A stretch of 15,387 nt of DNA from contig WQTN01000125.1 of assembly GCA_009786295.1 (NCBI GenBank), positions 1-15,387 of the forward strand, read 5' to 3'. Positions 1 to 6,879 of the stretch are shown here, piece by piece; position 1 is the stretch's first letter; each line of letters opens with the position of its first letter. The notes beneath the pieces are model-generated. The model was not told the origin of the DNA. It saw nothing but the letters and a program-made list of their open reading frames with translations, and ran no database searches. The position numbers and the translations under genes are program-made. The DNA comes from Methanomassiliicoccaceae archaeon. GTDB lineage: Archaea > Thermoplasmatota > Thermoplasmata > Methanomassiliicoccales > Methanomethylophilaceae.

Positions 1-1056
1 CTCACGGATAAGCCTGCCGACAGGCTTCCGGCATATCCTATTGCTTGCGGTGTGAACAGGAAGCTCATTGGCAAGGGCATAACATATCGCGAGTGGGCGC
101 ACAACCCGAAAATGTACGCACAGGGATTCATCGAGGGACAGAAAGCATTCGATTTCGATTTCGCGATCGGGCTGATGGACCTGTCCGTCATGGCTGGAGA
201 CCTCGGTGCGCACGTCAGAATGGACGAACAGAACACACCGTTCGTCGACAAAACGATCATCAACAGCACCGAGGACTACGAGAAACTCCAGGTCCCTGAC
301 ATAAAGAAAGGAAGGTCCGCGGTCCTACTCGAGGGAACAAAGCTTTATTGCGATGTCCTGAAAACGCAGGTCGTCACCGCAGGATTTGTCGAGGGGCCGC
401 TGCTGGCACTTTCGCAGAGCGCGGGCGCTGAGAGGTTGTTCATGGATATGTTCACTAACCCGTCGGCTGTCCACAAAGCATTGGCAACAATGACCGCATA
501 TGATGCCGAACTGACAAAAGGATTTGGCAAGACCGGCTGTGCGGCACTCTGTTGGGACTATCTATGGGGCAACTACTCCTGCCTTGGCGATGCAGAGTAC
601 GAGGAGTTCGAGGGCTGCAAAAAGTATGCGGTCGGACTCAACGAACTCACATTAAAAGAAGGGATGGCAGTGGCTATCCACAACTGCGCAGACCTTCCGC
701 ATCTGGACACCCAGATCAAGAAATTCAAGCCGTCTGTCTATTCAATGGCATACTATCCGCTGATCCCAGGATCGCTTACGGCGGGAGAGGTCATCGAACA
801 GGGATATGCTGACAAGACGATCGTGGGAGGGAACATCGACCCACAGCTCTTCATAAGAGGAACCAAAGAAAAGATCGTTCAGGTAACGAAGGACCTGTGT
901 CAGGAAGTCAAGACGGCATTGTGCAAGAGAGGCATCGACTCTCCGAAATACTGTATTGCATCCGGTTGCGAAGTTCCTCCTGACATCAGCACAAAGATGG
1001 AAAACATCAAGGCTGTAGTCGACACAGTGAAGCAATACGGGAAGTTCGGTGCATAA
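1..1056 (+). CDS. UroD-fold methylcobamide:CoM methyltransferase-like protein (MtaA/MtbA family), 5' partial
   Basis: The frame is open from base 1, giving 351 residues before the TAA. The residues before the internal GTG at 52 (ending PADRLPAYPIACG) look like the conserved N-terminus of this family, so the true start lies just left of the window and GTG 52 is not the start. Proteins of this family have the uroporphyrinogen decarboxylase fold and move a methyl group from a methylated corrinoid protein to the thiol of coenzyme M using zinc. The expected zinc ligands are visible: an H-x-C motif at H227/C229 and a late cysteine at C323 in GCEVPPD (numbering from base 1). Family length is about 340-370 aa, so only a few residues are missing. 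It heads a cluster with a G3E GTPase, an ASKHA ATPase and DUF1638. Whether it serves methanol, methylamines or another substrate cannot be read from the sequence; other UroD-like proteins of methyltransferase clusters are alternatives. The family is clear, the exact substrate is not. Confidence 0.85.
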   Translation, partial: LTDKPADRLPAYPIACGVNRKLIGKGITYREWAHNPKMYAQGFIEGQKAFDFDFAIGLMDLSVMAGDLGAHVRMDEQNTPFVDKTIINSTEDYEKLQVPDIKKGRSAVLLEGTKLYCDVLKTQVVTAGFVEGPLLALSQSAGAERLFMDMFTNPSAVHKALATMTAYDAELTKGFGKTGCAALCWDYLWGNYSCLGDAEYEEFEGCKKYAVGLNELTLKEGMAVAIHNCADLPHLDTQIKKFKPSVYSMAYYPLIPGSLTAGEVIEQGYADKTIVGGNIDPQLFIRGTKEKIVQVTKDLCQEVKTALCKRGIDSPKYCIASGCEVPPDISTKMENIKAVVDTVKQYGKFGA

Positions 1057-1079
1057 TCGCTGCTGATCTTCTCCCCAAA

Positions 1080-1117
1080 CTTTTTACTAATTCTTTTTAT
1101 TGTCTTTACAGCAGGAG
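1080..1117 (+). promoter_or_regulatory. Probable promoter and RBS of the G3E GTPase gene
   Basis: The 68-nt gap after the methyltransferase gene is T-rich. A TATA-like CTTTTTACTA at about 1080-1089 would place transcription start near 1110, leaving a short leader with a GGAG ribosome binding site at 1114-1117, seven bases before ATG 1125. The same T-runs could also terminate transcripts from the upstream gene, so this may be a boundary between two units. Based on spacing only. Confidence 0.4.
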
Positions 1118-1124
1118 AAAAACC

Positions 1125-1790
1125 ATGAAGATCTCACAGATAGCCGGATTTTTGGGCAGCGGGAAAACGACAGCCGTCATGAAGATTGTCAACGAGCTGA
1201 TGAAAAGAGGGCACCGGATCGCCATCGTTGTGAACGATGTTGGCGAGATCAATGTCGATGCGAAGTTCATTGAATCTCATGGACTGAAGGCAAAGGAGAT
1301 CGCGGGAGGATGCATATGCTGTCAGATAGCAGGCACATTCTCCGAAACGCTGGCGAAGCTCCATGACTCGTACGATCCAGAGATAGTCATTGTAGAGCCA
1401 TCGGGAGTGGCCATACCGTGGGGGCTGAAAAGGGCGGCCGAGTACTCGGAAGCGAAAACGGACATGGTGATCGAACATGCTCCTGTGATCACTCTTGTGG
1501 ATGCCACCAGGATAGATCTTCTCGTAAAAGCGGTCAAAAGACTTGTGGAGACGCAGATACGCGAAGCGGACGTGTGCTTTGTGAACAAGGTCGACACGGC
1601 ATCGCCGGCAGACATCGCCAGAACAGAAGAAATGATCAGAGCGATGAACCCAAAGGCTGAGATCTCTCACATGTCCTCGGAGACCGGCCAGGGGATACAG
1701 TATGCATGCGACCTCATCCTGAACCGGATATCTCCGAGGTATGACGAGGCCGTCGAAGAGGAACTTCTCAAAAAACAGTACGGAGGATGA
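1125..1790 (+). CDS. CobW/HypB-like G3E family GTPase (putative metallochaperone)
   Basis: A 221-residue P-loop GTPase of the G3E (CobW/HypB/UreG) group, whose members load Zn, Ni or Co into metalloenzymes or corrinoid pathways. Visible motifs: Walker A GFLGSGKT at residues 8-15, the CxCC metal-binding motif inside GGCICC (C63, C65, C66), EPSG at 91-94, the guanine-specificity motif NKVD at 154-157, and a Ser-Ser-Glu-Thr loop near 184. The start has a GGAG site seven bases upstream. It is only the GTPase domain: the C-terminal CobW domain of ~350-residue CobW proteins is missing, as in HypB and UreG. The His-rich tract common in this family is also absent from this frame but appears immediately downstream in the +1 frame of the next gene, which overlaps this one by up to 50 nt. 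Its neighbours suggest service to a corrinoid or zinc methyltransferase; the metal is unknown. Confidence 0.88.
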   Translation: MKISQIAGFLGSGKTTAVMKIVNELMKRGHRIAIVVNDVGEINVDAKFIESHGLKAKEIAGGCICCQIAGTFSETLAKLHDSYDPEIVIVEPSGVAIPWGLKRAAEYSEAKTDMVIEHAPVITLVDATRIDLLVKAVKRLVETQIREADVCFVNKVDTASPADIARTEEMIRAMNPKAEISHMSSETGQGIQYACDLILNRISPRYDEAVEEELLKKQYGG

Positions 1791-2313
1791 TACCATACAC
1801 GACGATGATCACGACCACGATGACGATCATGATGATCACGACGATGATCATGAAGACGATCATGATAAGTTGCATTTGGAGATACACAGGGCCGTCGACG
1901 AACTGGGAAAATATGCGATCGACATAGATGTGAACTCGCGGGAGGGGATAAAGAAGGATGTTATGCTGAGGTTCATCGAAGACCTCATGACCAGCGTCAC
2001 CAAAAGCTGCATGGATAACGGAGCAGACCTCGTGGGCCACGTGAAATCATTCCTGTCCAACGATGACGGCAACATAATGAGCAGCATCGTCGACCACCGT
2101 CTGCCAACGAGGATCAAAGACTCCATGGATTCCGACATCATATACAAAGCAAGATTCATGTTCCATATCATCGTCCACGGCATATGGGACGACTGCGTCA
2201 GGAAGAGCGTGCTGGATGTGCTGGACGGCATATTCAAGAAGTGGAACATTCCCTATGAAGTGACGGCGGACCATTTCGATACGGAAAAGAGCATAGCGCA
2301 TCACACGGGGTGA
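1741..2313 (+). CDS. Unrecognised protein with His/Asp-rich metal-binding N-terminus
   Basis: I do not recognise the family. If started at ATG 1741 it is 190 residues. Residues 20-45 are almost only Asp and His (nine His in 26 positions), a typical divalent-metal-binding tract like those in HypB and CobW proteins. The remaining ~145 residues are mixed-charge and probably alpha-helical, with scattered histidines and a His-His near the C-terminus; I see no signal peptide or membrane segment. The start is uncertain: ATG 1741 lies inside the GTPase gene, with GAGG directly against it, and the ATG at 1787 that overlaps the GTPase stop is in the wrong frame. No other ATG opens this frame before the metal tract. 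The protein may therefore be translationally coupled, or the GTPase and this protein may be joined by a +1 frameshift or separated by a sequence error. Probably a metal-storage or delivery partner of the GTPase. Confidence 0.7.
   Translation: MTRPSKRNFSKNSTEDDTIHDDDHDHDDDHDDHDDDHEDDHDKLHLEIHRAVDELGKYAIDIDVNSREGIKKDVMLRFIEDLMTSVTKSCMDNGADLVGHVKSFLSNDDGNIMSSIVDHRLPTRIKDSMDSDIIYKARFMFHIIVHGIWDDCVRKSVLDVLDGIFKKWNIPYEVTADHFDTEKSIAHHTG
1801..1866 (+). repeat. Low-complexity GAY/CAY tract encoding the Asp/His-rich segment
   Basis: A run of GAT/GAC and CAT/CAC codons with many short internal repeats of the GATGATCAC type. It reads as Asp/His in the frame of the 1741 gene. Such a tract can expand or contract by slippage, so its length may vary between strains. 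Confidence 0.75.
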
Positions 2314-2317
2314 CATA

Positions 2318-2632
2318 ATGGCAGACGGTTTTTCTGAGGCAATGAGGGCAAAGGGTTTCTCCTACGAGACCACCGCCTCTCTGAAAAAGTTCAAATGTCC
2401 CTACTGCGGATTCGAATTTTCATTGATGTATGCACGGACCTTCGCATGTCAGGGATGCTCAGAAGCATGGAAGAACTGCCCGAAAGTAAGGTGCAACAAA
2501 TGCGATACAGAGTTCTTCATCACTGAGACGTCGCATGCGAACAATGAGATAGACCAAAGGCTTCTGGCCGAGCATATATCTGAGGTCGTGACGAAATACA
2601 ACAAGGACATGGGATATAGACCCAGCAGGTGA
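2318..2632 (+). CDS. Small seven-cysteine zinc-ribbon protein
   Basis: A 104-residue protein starting at ATG 2318, four bases after the previous stop, with GGGGTGA as ribosome binding site. Its central part carries seven cysteines: C27-x2-C30, C44-x2-C47, then C54 and C59-x2-C62, separated by aromatic and basic residues as in zinc ribbons. The C-terminal ~35 residues are charged and probably helical. No enzyme motif is visible. Its stop codon overlaps the GTG start of the hydantoinase-like gene, so the two are co-translated. Next to a G3E GTPase, a small zinc-binding protein recalls the HypA-HypB pair of nickel insertion, but this is analogy; I see no HypA sequence signature such as the N-terminal MH. 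A redox or nucleic-acid-binding zinc ribbon remains possible. Confidence 0.72.
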   Translation: MADGFSEAMRAKGFSYETTASLKKFKCPYCGFEFSLMYARTFACQGCSEAWKNCPKVRCNKCDTEFFITETSHANNEIDQRLLAEHISEVVTKYNKDMGYRPSR

Positions 2633-4647
2633 GTTTATTGCATACCGGCTTAGGATTTGACACCGGGGGCACGTACACCGATGCCGTCCTTATGGACATG
2701 AGCACAAACAAAGTTCTGCAGAAATCAAAAGCGTTGACCACAAGGGATGACCTCTCTGTCGGGATAAGGAACACGCTGGTAGGCTTCGACAAAGAGTTGC
2801 TGAAGAAAGTGGCGATGGTATCCTTATCATCAACATTGGCAACGAACTCCATCGTTGAGGGAAAGGGATGCCGTGTCGGCCTGATATGCATAGGCGAAGA
2901 GTTCGAGATGTCGATACCGGTCGATGTCCATGTTACTGTGGCAGGCGGACACGACCTCAACGGAGCCGAGGTGGATGAATTGGATGAGACTGCGGCCGAA
3001 GAGTTCATGTTATCTCTGGTGGATCGCGTGGACGGGCTGGCCATCAACGGATATCTCAGCGTCAGGAACCCGGACCATGAGCTTCGTTTGAAGAAGATCG
3101 CCAAGCGCGTCCTTGATATCCCAGTGGTGTGCGGACACGAGCTTTCATCGAGTTTGGGATTTCATGAGCGCACCGTCACATCTGTGATGAACTCCCGCCT
3201 TATACCTATACTCAAGGATCTCATGGACTCGGTAAAAAAAGTGATGAGAGAGTACAAAATATGCGCTCCGCTGATGATAGTGAAGGGCGATGGATCGATA
3301 ATGAGCGAAAACATAGCGCTCGAAAGACCCATTGAAACAATACTGTCGGGGCCGGCGGCGAGCCTGATAGGAGCAAAGGTACTTACCGGGACAGGCGACG
3401 CGATTGTGATGGATATGGGCGGCACGACCACTGATATAGGCATATTGAGGAACGGCTACCCGAGGCTGGAGAAAGAGGGCGCTATGATAGGCAACCGCAG
3501 AACAAGGGTCCTGGCGGCAGAGATATCCACATCGGGGATAGGAGGGGATTCGAGGATAGTCGTCAACGGCAGCAAGTTCATGCTGGAATCCCTCAGGGTG
3601 GTCCCTCTCTGCATCGCAGTCTCAAAGTGGCCTCAACTGCTTCCCCGTTTAGAAGCCGCTTCAAAGGCGGGCTCAAGATTCACGCCGGAAAGCATGGACG
3701 CGACGAACATCATTCAGGACATAGAATTCTTTGTTAAACTGAAAGACCTGAAGAATGTCTCTCTGAGCAAGGAGGACGAGGCGCTGTTTGCCCTTATATC
3801 GGAAGAACCATTCTCTCTGAAAGAGGTCGGCGCAAAACTGAACTTACACCCGTTCTCGTTCAATGTCTCAAGGATGGAGGCCCTCGGGATGGTGCAGAGG
3901 ATCGGGCTTACGCCAACGGACCTCCTACATGCAGAAGGAAGCTATACAGGATTTGTGAGCGCTGCATCGGAGTATGCGGTAACGCACCAATCACGCAAAA
4001 TGAACATGAGCGAGAAAGAGTTCATAGAATTCGCGAAGGAAAAGGTCATCGACAAGCTGTCCGAAGTGCTGCTTAGAAAACTGTTCTTCGAAGAAACCAA
4101 CACATTTGACATTGATGACGTAGGGTCAGACCTGATGTGGAAGGCCATCTCTGGCCGGGACGGTCTCGATTTCAGCTGCAGGATAAAGTTCAACAAACCG
4201 CTGATCGGGATAGGCGCACCTGTCTCGGCGTGGTTCCCGCAGGTCGCCGAGAAGTTCGGGACAGACCTGCTTCTGCCAGAACATTCCGAGGTAGGCAATG
4301 CGATAGGCGCCGTCACTGGGAGCATAATAGAGAGCGTGGAGGTCCTTCTGAAGCCAGCTCCCGGCCAGGGCGCGATGGATGATCCATCATGCATACTGTT
4401 CGCGCCGTACGGCCGGTTTGAGTTCGAGAAACTCAGCGATGCAACGGTGTTCGCGGTGGAAGAGACAAGCAAGTATGTGACGGAAAGGGCGCATAAGGCG
4501 GGTGCTGACCACATAGAACTGCGTTCTGAGAAAGTCGAGAAGAAAGTGGGACTCGGGAGAGGGGGTTACGACGGCCGCGTTCTGCTTGAGGCGACAGTGA
4601 CCGTCACAGCCATAGGAAAACCGAGACAGTTCACGGTGAGCGAATGA
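2629..4647 (+). CDS. Hydantoinase/oxoprolinase-family ASKHA ATPase (HyuA-like)
   Basis: A 672-residue protein with the two phosphate-binding motifs of the HyuA/oxoprolinase group of the acetate-kinase/Hsp70/actin fold: phosphate 1 in DTGGTYTDAV (residues 11-20) and phosphate 2 in DMGGTTTDIG (from residue 262), preceded by SGPAAS. The family uses ATP to open hydantoin or oxoproline rings, or to carboxylate acetone or acetophenone, normally with a HyuB-type partner. No HyuB lies in this window. The family's LTPTD motif is present near 427, preceded at about 380-425 by a segment that reads like a small winged helix. GTG 2629 overlaps the zinc-ribbon stop (GTGA), which supports this start; TTG 2638 is an alternative. 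ASKHA ATPases also act as ATP-driven reductive activators of corrinoid proteins (RamA/RACo), so with a methyltransferase and DUF1638 nearby a corrinoid-related role is plausible. That role is inferred. Confidence 0.85.
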   Translation: MSLLHTGLGFDTGGTYTDAVLMDMSTNKVLQKSKALTTRDDLSVGIRNTLVGFDKELLKKVAMVSLSSTLATNSIVEGKGCRVGLICIGEEFEMSIPVDVHVTVAGGHDLNGAEVDELDETAAEEFMLSLVDRVDGLAINGYLSVRNPDHELRLKKIAKRVLDIPVVCGHELSSSLGFHERTVTSVMNSRLIPILKDLMDSVKKVMREYKICAPLMIVKGDGSIMSENIALERPIETILSGPAASLIGAKVLTGTGDAIVMDMGGTTTDIGILRNGYPRLEKEGAMIGNRRTRVLAAEISTSGIGGDSRIVVNGSKFMLESLRVVPLCIAVSKWPQLLPRLEAASKAGSRFTPESMDATNIIQDIEFFVKLKDLKNVSLSKEDEALFALISEEPFSLKEVGAKLNLHPFSFNVSRMEALGMVQRIGLTPTDLLHAEGSYTGFVSAASEYAVTHQSRKMNMSEKEFIEFAKEKVIDKLSEVLLRKLFFEETNTFDIDDVGSDLMWKAISGRDGLDFSCRIKFNKPLIGIGAPVSAWFPQVAEKFGTDLLLPEHSEVGNAIGAVTGSIIESVEVLLKPAPGQGAMDDPSCILFAPYGRFEFEKLSDATVFAVEETSKYVTERAHKAGADHIELRSEKVEKKVGLGRGGYDGRVLLEATVTVTAIGKPRQFTVSE

Positions 4648-4657
4648 AGGAAAACAA

Positions 4658-4680
4658 CTTTAGTATTTTGATTTTGGATG
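4658..4680 (+). promoter_or_regulatory. Possible promoter and weak RBS before the DUF1638 gene
   Basis: In the 40-nt gap after the HyuA-like gene, CTTTAGTATT (4658-4667) is centred about 26 nt before ATG 4688, as expected for a leaderless archaeal mRNA. GGATG at 4676-4680 could instead act as a weak ribosome binding site seven bases upstream. One of the two explains the start; which is unclear. Confidence 0.3.
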
Positions 4681-4687
4681 TATTTAT

Positions 4688-5311
4688 ATGAGAATTGGTC
4701 TTATAGCCTGTGATATATTTGAGCCTGAGTTCGAGCTTCTTTTAAAGGACGATTCGGACTTTGTACACAAAGAGTATGTGGAGTTCGCTCTGCATGCGTA
4801 CCCGGACGAAATGCGCGAGAAACTGGTGGAGAAAGTGAATGCGCTGAAAGGTCAGGTCGACGCCGTCCTGCTGGGATATGCAGTATGCCAGTCTTTGGGC
4901 GGCTTTACTGAGGCCGTTGACGTTCCGACCGTCATGTTCGACGGGGACGACTGCATATGTGTGTTTCTTGGCTCTAAGGAGTACACAAGAGAGAAAAAGA
5001 TCTGCGCGGGTACATGGTTCTCATCTCCGGGATGGGCAAGGGAGGGAATACCAGGCCTCATCAAAGAACTGCATCTTGACAGTTTTGAAGGCGTCGACCC
5101 CATGGTTTTCATGGATATGATGTTCGAATCCTATGAAAGATGCCTCTACATCGATACCGGCGTGAAGGATGAGAAGGGAGAATACCTCGCAAAATCAAAG
5201 GATTTCGCAGATCAGCTCAAGCTGAAGCACGATGAAAGAACATGCGACCTCTCTGCATTCGAGAACGCGATAAAGAAGGTAAAAGAACGGGCCGCATCCG
5301 CATCGTTGTAA
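4688..5311 (+). CDS. DUF1638 protein
   Basis: A 207-residue soluble protein recognised as DUF1638 by its conserved blocks: LGYAVCQSLGG at 62-72, DDCICVFLGS at 87-96, and a GTWF...GWAREG segment at 108-120. The biochemical role of this family is not established. From memory, its genes recur beside corrinoid-dependent methyltransferases, their corrinoid proteins and UroD-like methyltransferases in methanogens and anaerobic bacteria, which fits this cluster. Conserved cysteines (C67, C89, C91) and acidic residues could bind a metal or corrinoid, but that is a guess. It is the last gene before a T-run and hairpin at 5319-5338, so it likely ends the transcription unit. No signal peptide or membrane segment is seen. 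Confidence 0.85.
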   Translation: MRIGLIACDIFEPEFELLLKDDSDFVHKEYVEFALHAYPDEMREKLVEKVNALKGQVDAVLLGYAVCQSLGGFTEAVDVPTVMFDGDDCICVFLGSKEYTREKKICAGTWFSSPGWAREGIPGLIKELHLDSFEGVDPMVFMDMMFESYERCLYIDTGVKDEKGEYLAKSKDFADQLKLKHDERTCDLSAFENAIKKVKERAASASL

Positions 5312-5318
5312 GCTGCAG

Positions 5319-5338
5319 TTTTTTTACCTGTTTCAGGT
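5319..5338 (+). terminator. Probable terminator after DUF1638
   Basis: Eight bases after the DUF1638 stop there is a run of seven T (5319-5325), the usual archaeal termination signal. A perfect hairpin follows at once: ACCTG (5326-5330), loop TTT, CAGGT (5334-5338). The T-run precedes rather than follows the hairpin on this strand, so the T-run is the more likely active element. Confidence 0.5.
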
Positions 5339-5406
5339 GCTGGGTCTTGGTTGGACCAGTTCTCAGAAGCCCGATGCGCTGTTGGTTTATTTCTGTTAAT
5401 GCTATT

Positions 5407-5428
5407 GATAATCATTATCTTTAAATAT
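5407..5428 (+). promoter_or_regulatory. Fur-box-like operator and TATA box of the fur-cbi operon
   Basis: GATAATCATTATC (5407-5419) is a perfect 6-1-6 inverted repeat and matches the core of the classical Fur box. It directly abuts the TATA box TTTAAATAT (5420-5428). The TATA centre is 26 nt before ATG 5450, so transcription should begin at that ATG and give a leaderless mRNA. A repressor bound here would block TBP/TFB, so the downstream Fur-family gene probably represses its own operon when metal is plentiful. The sequence elements are seen; the regulation is inferred. Confidence 0.72.
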
Positions 5429-5449
5429 CCCGCTTGCCCATGTTTATGT

Positions 5450-5824
5450 ATGCAAAGATGGACCTCTCAGCAGTCCCTGATACTTGGAATCATATACGAA
5501 ACGGAACACTTCCTCAGTGCCGAACAGACACATCAGAATCTCATGCAGAGGGGAGAGAACATCGGGATGGCCACCGTATACAGGAATCTCCGGAAACTTG
5601 TCGGTCAGGGGCTGATAAGCGAGGTCTGCTGGAAAAATGTGAACTATTATACCAGGCACCCCTTCTCAAATGCGTTTTTTGTATGCGAAAAATGTGAGAA
5701 AATGATCAGGATAGATATTCCCATAGCAGACCAAACATACCTTTCCAATGAGGTCGGCATGCCGGTCAAAAAATGGAGCATGGTTTTTGAGGGCACATGC
5801 AGAGAGTGTGAGCCATGCATATAA
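5450..5824 (+). CDS. Fur-family metal-dependent transcriptional regulator
   Basis: A 124-residue Fur/Zur/Nur-type repressor. It has the winged-helix DNA-binding domain (residues ~5-65) with the family signature ATVYRNLRKL at 41-50, then a short dimerisation/metal domain with C79-x2-C82 and C117-x2-C120 structural zinc sites plus C123. ATG 5450 is chosen because it lies 26 nt downstream of the TATA box and begins where Fur proteins begin; the longer TTG 5351 reading would include the promoter and a non-Fur hydrophobic leader. The regulatory-site block, HPFSNAFFVCE (70-80), departs from the usual HHDH-type sequence, so metal choice cannot be assumed. The gene overlaps the cobalt/nickel permease gene by 10 nt and shares its promoter, so it most likely senses cobalt, nickel or a related metal and controls the transporter together with itself. 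Confidence 0.88.
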   Translation: MQRWTSQQSLILGIIYETEHFLSAEQTHQNLMQRGENIGMATVYRNLRKLVGQGLISEVCWKNVNYYTRHPFSNAFFVCEKCEKMIRIDIPIADQTYLSNEVGMPVKKWSMVFEGTCRECEPCI

Positions 5825-6819
5825 TGGAGGGTTTCCTGCCTATTGAGTGGGCAGTGTTCTGGACGGTCGTCTGCATACCATTCCTGATACTCGGGATAAG
5901 AGCTATGAGAAAGCTTTTCGTTGAACAACCGGATAAAAAACTGTCGCTTGCGCTGTCAGGCGCCTTTATTGTGATACTGTCTTCTCTGAAGATACCTTCC
6001 GGCATCGGATCCTCGTCGCATCCTACCGGCACCGGAATGAGCGTTATGCTGTCCGGACCGTGGATCACCGCCGTCATATGCACCATTGTTCTCCTGTTCC
6101 AGGGAACATTCATGGCCCACGGCGGGTTCACGACGCTGGGCGCGAACGTGTTCTCGATGGGCATAGCCGGGCCGTTCGTTGCATACATTGTGTTCAAAGC
6201 GCTCAGAGCAAGGAATGCGAACCCCACCGTAACGGTCTTTGTGACGGTCTTCATTGCAGACATTGTAACGTATCTCGTGACCGCATTGCAGCTTACGCTT
6301 GTCGTTCCGTATGCTGGGGTGCCGGCGTTCATTGACACATATGCTACATTCTTTGGCATATTCGCTGTGACCCAGATACCGATCGTATTCGCAGAGGGCA
6401 TCCTCATGGTGTTCTTCTTCCAGTATCTGGCCGATGTAAGGCCGGAGCTCGTCAGGGGAATAGGATACGATCCTTCGGTCCGCAACATAAAGAGCATTCT
6501 GAGAGATAAGGAAAAAGGCAAGGCCGACAGAAGTCTCATCATGCTCATTTGTTTCGCTGTCACGGGAGCTGTCATGATACTTCTGGCATATATCACGACA
6601 TTCTTCTATGATGTAGGCGGGGCAGATGATGCCGGAGCAGGCATGATAGGGGATCTCATTCCCGGCTATGAACAGCTGACTGATAACTTCATACAACTGG
6701 GAGAGTTCGGGATAAGCATACTGTTCATAATTCAGACAGCTGTAGGCATTGCTCTGCTCGCATACACTTTGCATCTCTACAAAAGGAAAAAAGAACATGA
6801 GCATGATGAACAGCAGTGA
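5815..6819 (+). CDS. cbiM: CbiM-CbiN fusion: S component of an ECF-type cobalt/nickel transporter
   Basis: A 334-residue membrane protein. The N-terminus MHIMEGFLP is diagnostic for CbiM/NikM: the free amino end and His2 coordinate Co2+ or Ni2+, together with a conserved His seen here at H69 in SSHPTGTG. Residues ~1-205 form the multi-span CbiM domain. After a cytoplasmic linker (about 206-238) comes a CbiN-like part: a span at ~240-265, an outside loop with ADDAGAG and PGYE, and a second span at ~298-320, matching the CbiN topology and its loop motifs. CbiM and CbiN are separate proteins in Salmonella, so this is a fusion. A charged His-containing tail ends the protein. The start overlaps the Fur gene by 10 nt. 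Cobalt is favoured over nickel because CbiN is the cobalt-type partner and because of the corrinoid neighbours. Confidence 0.9.
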   Translation: MHIMEGFLPIEWAVFWTVVCIPFLILGIRAMRKLFVEQPDKKLSLALSGAFIVILSSLKIPSGIGSSSHPTGTGMSVMLSGPWITAVICTIVLLFQGTFMAHGGFTTLGANVFSMGIAGPFVAYIVFKALRARNANPTVTVFVTVFIADIVTYLVTALQLTLVVPYAGVPAFIDTYATFFGIFAVTQIPIVFAEGILMVFFFQYLADVRPELVRGIGYDPSVRNIKSILRDKEKGKADRSLIMLICFAVTGAVMILLAYITTFFYDVGGADDAGAGMIGDLIPGYEQLTDNFIQLGEFGISILFIIQTAVGIALLAYTLHLYKRKKEHEHDEQQ

Positions 6820-6879
6820 GCATATTATATGTGCAGGAGTGGTTTTCTTCTCTGTATTGCGTTCTGGAGTGTTGCCTAT

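Noticed and set aside
1134..1796. A 220-codon minus-strand open frame opposite the GTPase gene
   Set aside because: The plus-strand frame has every G3E motif; the antisense frame has none.
5351..5449. TTG 5351 as start of the Fur-family protein
   Set aside because: This stretch contains the Fur box and TATA box, and the extra residues are hydrophobic and unlike Fur.
5339..5449. Cobalamin riboswitch upstream of the cbi operon
   Set aside because: The gap is too short, the predicted transcript is leaderless, and no B12-box-like sequence is visible.
6829..6879. ATG 6829 as start of CbiO, or a short membrane peptide here
   Set aside because: No ribosome binding site and no similarity to CbiO; TTG 6880 has GGAG at good spacing. 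It remains possible, so it is mentioned as an alternative.
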